Below are positions 51,680 to 59,150 of a stretch of DNA of 64,000 bases, piece after piece. Below the pieces are notes generated by a model, which worked only from the letters and a program-made list of their open reading frames with translations, was not told the DNA's origin and did not search any database. Every line of letters starts with the position of its first letter. Within the stretch, counting starts at the first letter, position 1. Location of the stretch: positions 1-64,000 of the forward strand of contig NZ_JAUSSN010000015.1 of the NCBI RefSeq assembly GCF_030812335.1. Direction: 5' to 3'. The stretch comes from Pseudarthrobacter oxydans (GTDB lineage Bacteria; Actinomycetota; Actinomycetes; Actinomycetales; Micrococcaceae). The translations under genes were made by a program, and so were the position numbers.

Positions 51680-52618
51680 TTAGGAGCGGTTATCCAGCGT
51701 GGAGGCGTCGGTGTTCGCCCCGCAGACGATCACTGCCACACGTTCCCCTTCGCGGGGGACGTAGGCGCCGGAGGTGAGGGCTGCAAAAGCTGCTGCGGCG
51801 CCGTATTCGGCGGGAATGCGGTATTCGCTCCACAGCTGTGAGCGGGCGGCGACGATGGCGGTGTCGTCTACGAGCACCGACGTCGGCGGAACTCGCGATG
51901 CCATCTCGAAAGCGATCTGGCCCACGCGTCGGGCCCCCAAGGAATCTGCCGCGACTCCGGAAACGGGCACGTCCACCGGGTGCCCGGCGGCAAGGGCCGC
52001 ATTCAGGGTGGGGATATTGAAGGGCTCAACCGCGACGACGCGGGCCCGGCCTTCGGAAGCTGCGGCAATGCCGGCGTAGAGTCCGCCGCCGCCGACGGCG
52101 ACGATGATTGTGTCAATGCCGGGCTCATCGCGGAGGATTTCTTCGGCGACGGTGCCTGCGCCGGCGGCGATTTCCAGCTGGTCGTAGGCATGGCAGAACA
52201 GGGCGCCGCTTGCCTCCACGTACTGCATTGCGGCTGCGAACGCCTCCGCGTACTCTGCGCCGACCTGACGGACGGTTGCCCCGTACCCGAGGAGACGCTC
52301 GACCTTCACCCGCGGGGCGGTCTCCGGCACGAACACTGTCGCCGGAACTCCGAGAGCCGCGGCGGCATAGGCGTTGGCCAGGCCGGCATTGCCGCCGGAC
52401 GCAGCCACCACGCCGACGGCGGGGTCCAGGTCGCCGCGCTCCCGGGCGGCGAGGAGGCGGTTGAAGGCTCCGCGGGCTTTGAAAACACCGGTGTGCTGCA
52501 TGAACTCGCATTTGATCCAGAGCGGAGCGGCAGCAGTGCCTGCGTGGAATAAGGGTGTGTGTCGCACGTAGTTGGTGATGCGGCTTTCCGCCTCGAGTAC
52601 ATCGGACCGGTTGATCAC
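51680..52618 (-). CDS. PLP-dependent threonine/serine dehydratase-like enzyme
   Basis: A 312-residue fold-type II PLP enzyme. The Schiff-base lysine is in HTGVFKARGAFNRL, the substrate loop is SGGNAGLANAYAA, and the phosphate-binding glycine loop is VGGGGLYAGIA. No ACT domain follows, so it resembles a catabolic or serine-racemase-like dehydratase, converting serine or threonine to the keto acid and ammonia. GTG 52618 follows GAAGGAG. It is monocistronic. Confidence 0.88.
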   Translation of the reverse strand: MINRSDVLEAESRITNYVRHTPLFHAGTAAAPLWIKCEFMQHTGVFKARGAFNRLLAARERGDLDPAVGVVAASGGNAGLANAYAAAALGVPATVFVPETAPRVKVERLLGYGATVRQVGAEYAEAFAAAMQYVEASGALFCHAYDQLEIAAGAGTVAEEILRDEPGIDTIIVAVGGGGLYAGIAAASEGRARVVAVEPFNIPTLNAALAAGHPVDVPVSGVAADSLGARRVGQIAFEMASRVPPTSVLVDDTAIVAARSQLWSEYRIPAEYGAAAAFAALTSGAYVPREGERVAVIVCGANTDASTLDNRS

Positions 52619-52695
52619 GGATTCTCCTTCTGAGTGATCGAAGACTTTAGCAGCTCCGGATTACGCAACCTTTCAGGGTCCGGCGCTAATGACGA

Positions 52696-53094
52696 TCAAC
52701 CCGGGCTACCCGGGGACCCGACATTGAGGCCGGCGTCCACCGCGGCGGCCAGCAGATCGGCGTCGTAGGCAACCAGCACGTCGGACTGCAGCCGGATGGC
52801 GGCCGCGAGATGGATGGCATCCGCGCTCCGCAGACCGCCGGGCAATGCAGCCGCATACATCAGGTCCGAGCGCACCAAGTCCACCAAATTGATCCCACCG
52901 AGCACGGAATTGACCAGCCCGCCGGGGAATCCGCACCGGTGCGCCGCGCTATGCAGCTCCGTGTAGAGCAGCATGGACGCCACCAGTTTGTCGCCGCCCG
53001 CCGCCGCTGCCGAGAGGTAACCGGCGGCGGCGGATGTTTCCTTCTCCTCCACCACCAGTTTCAGGACAGCCGACGTGTCCACGTAGATGATCAA
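52696..53094 (-). CDS. vapC: PIN-domain toxin, VapC-like
   Basis: A 132-residue PIN nuclease. Acidic residues expected for metal binding are present: the Asp in IIYVDTSAVLK, the Glu in LLYTELHSA, the Asp in LRSADAIHLA and the Asp in AYDADLL. It probably cuts a specific RNA when free of its antitoxin. It overlaps the upstream antitoxin gene by 4 nt, the usual coupling for such pairs. Confidence 0.9.
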   Translation of the reverse strand: MIIYVDTSAVLKLVVEEKETSAAAGYLSAAAAGGDKLVASMLLYTELHSAAHRCGFPGGLVNSVLGGINLVDLVRSDLMYAAALPGGLRSADAIHLAAAIRLQSDVLVAYDADLLAAAVDAGLNVGSPGSPG

Positions 53095-53354
53095 CGGTCC
53101 CCACGGAGGTCGGCCAGGATTTCCGCCGTGGCCTCGGTCTGGCGGAAACGCGGCAGTGCCGTAAAGTCCACGACGCCGGCAGCCGGCCGGACCTGCCCCG
53201 CCAGCAGCAGCCGCTCGAAGGGGGAGGAGGCTGGAGGGATCAGCGTGGCGGCTATCTCGCCGTTGTTCGTAACATCGATGGTCTCGCCGTTCCTCACGCG
53301 CTCAAGAATTTTGCTGCTCTGGTTGCGCAGTTCGCGGTGCGGAATGGTTGTCAT
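53091..53354 (-). CDS. vapB: Type II antitoxin, Phd/YefM-VapB-like
   Basis: An 87-residue protein with the Phd/YefM pattern HRELRNQSSKILERVRNGET followed by IDVTNNGEIAATLIP, and a C-terminal tail likely to wrap the toxin. ATG 53354; an upstream open frame is not family-like. It sits directly before the PIN toxin gene and should bind both toxin and operator DNA. Confidence 0.9.
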   Translation of the reverse strand: MTTIPHRELRNQSSKILERVRNGETIDVTNNGEIAATLIPPASSPFERLLLAGQVRPAAGVVDFTALPRFRQTEATAEILADLRGDR

Positions 53355-53525
53355 GGCTGCCTCCGTAGCAATCGTAGCAAGCACAAGCGGGGGTGCATAG
53401 GGACGGTGTCCCGGCGCCACCCGGCGAGCTAGCAGCGCACCCGATGGAACCATCGTCCCAGTTCAGACCCATATTCCCGGTAGGTTGGAGTTCACTCTTA
53501 CTTCCCACCGCTGTGAAAGGGCCTC

Positions 53526-55535
53526 ATGTCCGGCCGACCGCCCCGCAAGTCTCTTTTCACCCGCAGCGCTTTCACCCGCGCTGCCGCCGCGGGAGCAGCC
53601 CTGCTGCTCATCGCCGCGCTGGTGCCCGCCGCGATCCTGCTGCCGGCGCCGCCGTCCGCCGCCGCCGAAGAGTCCGTGCCCGTCATGGTGGTCCTCGACG
53701 CCTCCGGCTCCATGATGCAGGACGACGCCCCGGGCCTGCGGATCGACGCCGCCAAGTCCGCGGTGAAAAACCTCATCGGCGCGGTCCCGGATTCCGCCCG
53801 GATGGGGCTGATGGTCTACGGCACAGGCACCGACTCCGCGCCGTCCTCCAAGGCTGCCGGGTGCGCCGACATCCGGACCCTGGCGCCGGTGGGCGCGGTG
53901 GACAAGGCGGCGCTCACCGCCGCCGTCGACGGCATCAAGGCCACCGGCTACACGCCGGTGGGGGCATCCCTCCGGGCGGCCAGCGAGGCGCTCGGTGACG
54001 TGAAGGGCGCGCGGTCCATCATCCTGGTCTCCGACGGCATCGATACCTGCGCCCCTCCCGCCGCGTGCGACGTTGCCAAGGAACTCGCCGCCGCCGGCAC
54101 CGAGCTGAGCATCCACTCCATCGGCTTCAAGGTGGACGCCTCCGCCCGGGCGGAACTCGAATGCATCTCCAAGGCAACCGGGGGCACCTACACCGACGCC
54201 CGGGACGCGGCCGCGCTCACGGAGGAACTCACCATCCGGACCACGCGGGCCATCGGCGTCTACGAGGCGCAGGGCACCCCGATCACCGGCGGCACGTCCC
54301 CGGCGGACGCCCCGCTCCTGTCCGCCGGGCAGTACCTGGACGTTCTGGACAAGGGGTCGAAGAAGAACAGCACGGCCGAGGCCGGATCCACCCGCTACTA
54401 CAAGATCCAGCTGGCCCCGGGGGAACGGGCCCACGCCGCCGCAACGCTGCTGGTCCCGCGGGCCGGGGAGACGGACACCTCGGGTACGGCCTACCTCGCC
54501 GTCACCGTCGTGAACGCGCAGGACGAGCGGTGCTTCATCCATGACACCGAGCACGTCAACTCCAACCAGTCCTTCCTGTACCCGCCGACGGCGGCGATCA
54601 GCACCTCGGCCCTGGGCGAGGACGCGGGGGACGAGTGCTTCGGGGCCGACGCCACGGGGGAGGCCTTCCTGAAGGTGGAACGCTCCGGCAGCTGGGCCTG
54701 GACCAAGGAACTGCCCGTGGAGCTGCTGTTCGCCACCGAGCCCGCCGCCGACACCAAGGGCCTGCCCGACGCGTACGCGGCAGCGCTGCCCCCCCCGGTG
54801 GTCCCGGCTCCCGGCGGCACCGCCTCCCCGGTGACCGGAGGAGCCAGCTACAACACCGCCGCCGAGCTCACGCCGGGACTCTTCTCCGATTCGCTCCTCG
54901 GCGCGGAAACAAAGTTCTACAAGATCCCGGTGGGCTACGGCCAGCGGCTCAGCTTCAAGGCCACCGTGACAGCCGACGGCGCCGCCCCCGGGTCGCTGGG
55001 CAAAAGCCTGGACCTTGCCCTCTTCAGCCCGCTGCGCCAGGAGACCGAACTCGCCCCCGGGAGTGAGAACTACATCTTGGGCAACTCGCTGGGTTACAGC
55101 TTCATGGGAACCGGCGACAGCCTGGGAGCCAGCATGGCGGTCCCGGTCCGCTACAACAACCGCAATTCCAGAGACGACGGCATCGAGCTGATCGCCTACC
55201 CCGGCGGCTACTACCTCGCCGCGTCGCTCAAGGACAATTCCACCGCTGACATCGGCAGCGAACTGGCGTTCGACCTGGCCATCGACGTCAGCGGCGACGC
55301 CGAGGACGGGCCGTTGCTTATAGCAGCCGCACCTGCCGCGAAGCCCTCGTCCGAACCGTCCTCCGGGCCCTCCGAACAGCCCTCAGCAGCCGCCGCGGAC
55401 GCACCCCAGGAGGCATCGACGTCGGACGCCGCCAGCCCGCTGTGGTGGGGACTCGGCATCGCCGGACTGCTGGCAGCGGCGGCCGTGGTGTTCGTGTTAC
55501 TGCGCCGCAGGTCATCCCAGCGGCCAGTGGGCTAG
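53526..55535 (+). CDS. Secreted or membrane-anchored VWA-domain protein
   Basis: A 669-residue exported protein. A signal peptide spans about residues 1-48 (AAAAGAALLLIAALVPAAIL). The VWA domain begins at VMVVLDASGSMM (MIDAS DxSxS) and runs to about residue 240. Two beta-rich domains follow, the second in a segment similar to the first (YYKIQLAPGERAHAAATL versus FYKIPVGYGQRLSFKATV). A Ser/Pro/Ala-rich linker leads to a C-terminal helix (LWWGLGIAGLLAAAAVVFVLL) with an Arg-rich cytoplasmic tail. It may display a metal-dependent ligand-binding domain at the surface. ATG 53526. Confidence 0.88.
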   Translation: MSGRPPRKSLFTRSAFTRAAAAGAALLLIAALVPAAILLPAPPSAAAEESVPVMVVLDASGSMMQDDAPGLRIDAAKSAVKNLIGAVPDSARMGLMVYGTGTDSAPSSKAAGCADIRTLAPVGAVDKAALTAAVDGIKATGYTPVGASLRAASEALGDVKGARSIILVSDGIDTCAPPAACDVAKELAAAGTELSIHSIGFKVDASARAELECISKATGGTYTDARDAAALTEELTIRTTRAIGVYEAQGTPITGGTSPADAPLLSAGQYLDVLDKGSKKNSTAEAGSTRYYKIQLAPGERAHAAATLLVPRAGETDTSGTAYLAVTVVNAQDERCFIHDTEHVNSNQSFLYPPTAAISTSALGEDAGDECFGADATGEAFLKVERSGSWAWTKELPVELLFATEPAADTKGLPDAYAAALPPPVVPAPGGTASPVTGGASYNTAAELTPGLFSDSLLGAETKFYKIPVGYGQRLSFKATVTADGAAPGSLGKSLDLALFSPLRQETELAPGSENYILGNSLGYSFMGTGDSLGASMAVPVRYNNRNSRDDGIELIAYPGGYYLAASLKDNSTADIGSELAFDLAIDVSGDAEDGPLLIAAAPAAKPSSEPSSGPSEQPSAAAADAPQEASTSDAASPLWWGLGIAGLLAAAAVVFVLLRRRSSQRPVG

Positions 55536-55609
55536 CTGGTTCGGAGCCGGGCAGGAGACTGTTGGCGCGTCACCGAAGCCCGCGCCGCCGGGGCCCGGCG
55601 GTCCAGCGC

Positions 55610-56005
55610 CTAGTCCGTCGCCGGACGCGCTCTGGAAGCCTTGGGATGCTTGGGCTCCTTCGGCGGCAGCGTCGCCACATAGGAGTACGCCCTGGCTACC
55701 CAGGCTTTCGCCCGCGCCACGTCGCCGTCGCCTTCGGCGTTCCAGATTTCCGGCAGCCCGACGTAACCGCCCATCGGCCGCTCCTCTGGTCCAAACAGAA
55801 CGGTCCGCTCAGACGCCTCCAGCTCGGCCCGGTCGGCGTCGGAAAGCCGAACGCCGATGGTCGGGCCGAAAAGCCCCGCGAACATGTTGCCCTTGATAAA
55901 GGCGCCGAGATTGCCGAACATCGGCTTGACCACAACTTCGGGGTCCGCCGGCATGACGGTGCGGAATCGTTCCTTGTCGGCATCCGACGGCTTGGGCATC
56001 TGCAT
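55610..56005 (-). CDS. TfoX N-terminal family protein, copy 2
   Basis: A 131-residue paralogue of the 47863-48240 protein with VKPMFGNLGAFIKGNMFAGL, GPTIGVRLSDADR and MGGYVGLPEIW. Slightly longer basic C-terminus. ATG 56005. The two copies are not part of a larger repeat, so this is an older duplication or separate acquisition. Confidence 0.85.
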   Translation of the reverse strand: MQMPKPSDADKERFRTVMPADPEVVVKPMFGNLGAFIKGNMFAGLFGPTIGVRLSDADRAELEASERTVLFGPEERPMGGYVGLPEIWNAEGDGDVARAKAWVARAYSYVATLPPKEPKHPKASRARPATD

Positions 56006-56193
56006 CGTCTACTCCATGCGCATTGAGTGTGGGTTTATGAGGGGCTTCGCTGAGACTATTGCGGTCCGCGCGCCCGGTCCGAGGTCCAAGGTCCAAGGTC
56101 CAAGCAGGGTGTTCTCTGAAGGCCCGTCGATTCCTCCCAGCAGCCGGCTGCAGAGCAGCCCGGAACCCGGGCCTAATGTAACGAACTGGTAAC

Positions 56194-57417
56194 ATGGGGT
56201 CAATGCGCTCTAACTCTGGTCAAACACGAGTCACGCAGCTGGATGGCCTCAGGGGGCTTGCCGCCCTGGTGGTTGTCGCCTGCCACGCCCTGTCCACCCT
56301 CCCGGGAATCGGGAGTGCTGTCAGTGGCAACCGGTCCGCGGAACTCAACACCGCGGAGGCGTGGGCCGTCTTCTCGCCACTACACGTCCTCTGGAACGGC
56401 ACCCCGGCTGTCCACGTCTTCTTTGTGCTCTCCGGCTTCGTGCTGGTCCTGCCGTTCACCCGGCCGGGCGCAACCGCGAAGTGGGCCCAGTACTACGCCA
56501 AGCGTTTCTTCCGCCTCTACCTACCGGCCTGGGCGTCCCTGGCGGTGGCTGTGGTGCTGATGGCCGCCATTCCCCGGTCGGCGTCGCCGCTTCAGAGCCC
56601 GTGGGCGGACATGTACGTGACCGATCCCAGCGTGGGCCAGGTCCTCAAGGACGGGCTGCTCCTGTTGAACGCGAGCACCATCAACACCCCGCTGTGGTCC
56701 CTCAAATGGGAGGTCCTGTTCTCCCTCTTGCTCCCGGTCTACGTCCTTGTCGCGCTGCGCTGGCGACGCTTCTGGCACGTGAAAATCGGCCTTGCCCTCG
56801 TGCTGGCCGCGGCGGGGGCGCTGCTGGATGTGGAGGCGCTGTCCTATCTCCCGATCTTCGCCGTCGGGGCTGTCCTCGGCGCTGAACGCGAGCGGATCCG
56901 GGAGCTGACCCGGCCCTGGCCCCGCTTCGTCTGGTTCTTCGTGGCCGCCGCGGGCATCTTCCTGGCCAACGCGGAATGGATCAGCCCCGAGCAGCCGATC
57001 CCCGGCGTCGAGGCCGTTGTCACGGTGGGCGCGACGCTGATCGTCCTGCTGTTCGTGTCCTGCCGCTCGGCCAAGCGGCTCGGTGACACGGCCGCCGCGC
57101 AATGGCTGGGACGGGTGTCCTTCAGCCTCTACCTGGTGCACCTTCCGGTGATTCTGGCCGGCGTCACCCTGCTGCGATCCGTCTCGCTGCCGCTGGCGCT
57201 CGCCGTCTCCGTGGCCGCTTCGTTCGTGATTGCCGAGCTGTTTTACCGTTACGTGGAGCAGCCCGCCCAGCGGCTTTCGATGGCGGTGGGGCGCGCCGTC
57301 GGGCACCGGAGCCGCAGCGACGCCAAGGACCTTCCCGGCACCCAGGCCGCCCCGGCCACGCTGGACAGCCCGCCCATCCGGGCCCTGGCTGGGGCGGGGT
57401 CCGGACGCCGCGGGTAG
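56194..57417 (+). CDS. Acyltransferase 3 family membrane protein
   Basis: A 407-residue protein with about ten helices. The family N-terminus QLDGLRGLAALVVVACH (catalytic-type His) and PAVHVFFVLSGFVLVLPFTR are clear; SLYLVHLPVILAG lies near the end. Such OafA/YrhL-like enzymes acetylate cell-surface sugars. ATG 56194 or 56203. A GGTCCAA unit is repeated three times about 100 bp upstream (56083-56103); its meaning is unclear. Confidence 0.88.
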   Translation: MGSMRSNSGQTRVTQLDGLRGLAALVVVACHALSTLPGIGSAVSGNRSAELNTAEAWAVFSPLHVLWNGTPAVHVFFVLSGFVLVLPFTRPGATAKWAQYYAKRFFRLYLPAWASLAVAVVLMAAIPRSASPLQSPWADMYVTDPSVGQVLKDGLLLLNASTINTPLWSLKWEVLFSLLLPVYVLVALRWRRFWHVKIGLALVLAAAGALLDVEALSYLPIFAVGAVLGAERERIRELTRPWPRFVWFFVAAAGIFLANAEWISPEQPIPGVEAVVTVGATLIVLLFVSCRSAKRLGDTAAAQWLGRVSFSLYLVHLPVILAGVTLLRSVSLPLALAVSVAASFVIAELFYRYVEQPAQRLSMAVGRAVGHRSRSDAKDLPGTQAAPATLDSPPIRALAGAGSGRRG

Positions 57418-57542
57418 CGAGCTACGCAGGCACCTGAAATAGTGCGGACCGATGGAGCCAGGGCAAAACCATTGGAGAAGCCTGCACGTAATGTGCCGAC
57501 AGGCCCTATCTAGCCAGTGCAGATTGAAGCAAGATACTCCGC

Positions 57543-58802
57543 ATGAAAAGAACCGTTATAGCTAGCTTCGCGGCAGTAGTCATCGGCTGCGGCACAATCA
57601 CCTTGGCGGCCCCAGTCAACGCAGTGGCCTCGGGCAGCGCGGCAACCCAGTCATCACCCGTCGCGGGGGCCATCATGGTCAAATTCCGCGACAATGGCTC
57701 GGCAGCCGGTGTACTCCGCCAGCAAGGTCTCACGGAGGGTCCCGGTATCGGCAGCACTGGCGCCCAGCTCGTGAAGGTACCGGCCGGCAGGGAGGCCCAG
57801 GTCCTTGAGGGCTTGAGCCGGAACCCGGCGGTTGAGTACGCGGAGCCGGACGAGGCCGTCACTGCGGCTTCGTCTGACGAGTATTTCCCTCGCCAGTACG
57901 CCCTGCAAAACATCGGACAACAATTCACTAACACTGCCGGCACGCTAGCTGTAGCCGGGGGCACAGCAGACGCTGATGTCGACGCCGTCGAGGCGTGGAA
58001 CGTCACGACCGGTAGCGGCATCAAAGTCGCCGTTCTCGATTCAGGGGTCGCCAGCGACAACGCCGACATCACACCCAAGGTTGTTGCACGGGCCAACTTC
58101 ACCAATGGGAAAAACGGTGAGGACAACTACGGGCACGGCACGCACGTGGCCGGCATTGTCGCCGCCACCGCTAACAACTCTGTTGGCGTGTCCGGTGTGT
58201 GTCCGGGGTGCACCATCCTGGACGGCAAAGTGCTCAATGACAGCGGGGTTGGCTCCAGCTCGAGCCTTGCGAACGGTATCAACTGGGCCGTGAATAACGG
58301 GGCGAAGGTTATCAATATGAGCCTCGGGGTGCGGGCGTCACGCACCCTCGAAACTGCCGTCAACAACGCCTGGAGCAAGGGCGTGGTGCTCGTTGCCGCA
58401 GCAGGCAACGGCAACAACCAGGCCAAGATCTACCCGGGCGCCTACCCCAACGTCATTGCCGTCGCCGCCACCGACAACACCGACGCCAAAGCAGCGTTCT
58501 CCACATACGGAGCCAGCTGGGTGGACGTCGCAGCACCCGGAGTCAACATCTACTCAACATTCCCGAACCACACGTTCGTCCTCGGGACGCAGAACAATCG
58601 CTCCTTTGGTTACGACGTCGGCAACGGGACCTCCATGTCCTCACCCATCGTCGCTGCTACTGCCGCGCTTGCCTGGAGCTCCCACGCTGGCGCCACGAAC
58701 ACGTCTGTCCGTGCCAACATCGAAACAACAGCCGACAAAATTTCCGGGACTGGCACCAACTGGGCCCATGGCCGCGTGAACGCCAACAACGCCGTCCGGT
58801 AG
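57543..58802 (+). CDS. Secreted subtilisin-like serine protease (S8)
   Basis: A 419-residue secreted protease. The signal peptide covers about residues 1-30 (MKRTVIASFAAVVIGCGTIT). An I9-like propeptide follows (about 40-110). The catalytic triad is D166 in VAVLDSG, H198 in NYGHGTHVAG and S364 in NGTSMSSP. Two cysteines (VCPGC) lie in the catalytic domain. It has no C-terminal extension. ATG 57543. It is a stand-alone gene followed by two terminators. Confidence 0.94.
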   Translation: MKRTVIASFAAVVIGCGTITLAAPVNAVASGSAATQSSPVAGAIMVKFRDNGSAAGVLRQQGLTEGPGIGSTGAQLVKVPAGREAQVLEGLSRNPAVEYAEPDEAVTAASSDEYFPRQYALQNIGQQFTNTAGTLAVAGGTADADVDAVEAWNVTTGSGIKVAVLDSGVASDNADITPKVVARANFTNGKNGEDNYGHGTHVAGIVAATANNSVGVSGVCPGCTILDGKVLNDSGVGSSSSLANGINWAVNNGAKVINMSLGVRASRTLETAVNNAWSKGVVLVAAAGNGNNQAKIYPGAYPNVIAVAATDNTDAKAAFSTYGASWVDVAAPGVNIYSTFPNHTFVLGTQNNRSFGYDVGNGTSMSSPIVAATAALAWSSHAGATNTSVRANIETTADKISGTGTNWAHGRVNANNAVR

Positions 58803-58819
58803 TTACGACTCATGGCTTG

Positions 58820-58857
58820 GTGGCCGGGATCTACCGCTCGTTCGGTCCCGGCCACCA
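58820..58857 (+). terminator. Terminator of the subtilase gene
   Basis: GGTGGCCGGGA (58820-58830) and TCCCGGCCACC (58847-58857) are perfect 11-bp arms, 18 bp after the stop. Confidence 0.85.
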
Positions 58858-59006
58858 CGGCGTTCCTGCCCGGGAACAGGACGTTGACGCCGGACCTGTC
58901 CGACGCCGGATGGGGTAATCAACCCGTCAGCCCAGTTCTGGTTTAAGCGCACGGCCGCTCATCTGGTGACTGGAGTGGAATTCCACACGGATCCTGACAG
59001 GCAAGC

Positions 59007-59037
59007 AAAAGGCGGGGTCCACTGGACCCCGCCTTTT
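59007..59037. terminator. Strong hairpin between subtilase and phytase genes
   Basis: AAAAGGCGGGGTCC (59007-59020) and GGACCCCGCCTTTT (59024-59037) are perfect 14-bp arms with a 3-nt loop and U-rich ends on both strands. It can stop the phytase transcript on the minus strand. The rest of 58803-59150 has no gene. Confidence 0.88.
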
Positions 59038-59150
59038 GTTCTCCTAAGTGGTGCTAACTTTCGATATGCAGACATCGTGCCGGCCGAGTGACGAGTAGAT
59101 GGAGCACTGTTCGGCACGCCGAGGCCTGAAGCTGGTCCAGCTGCGACTAC

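Noticed and set aside
56083..56103. Three GGTCCAA units as a CRISPR or iteron
   Set aside because: Only 7-bp units without spacers, no cas genes and no replication gene; probably a chance or slippage repeat.
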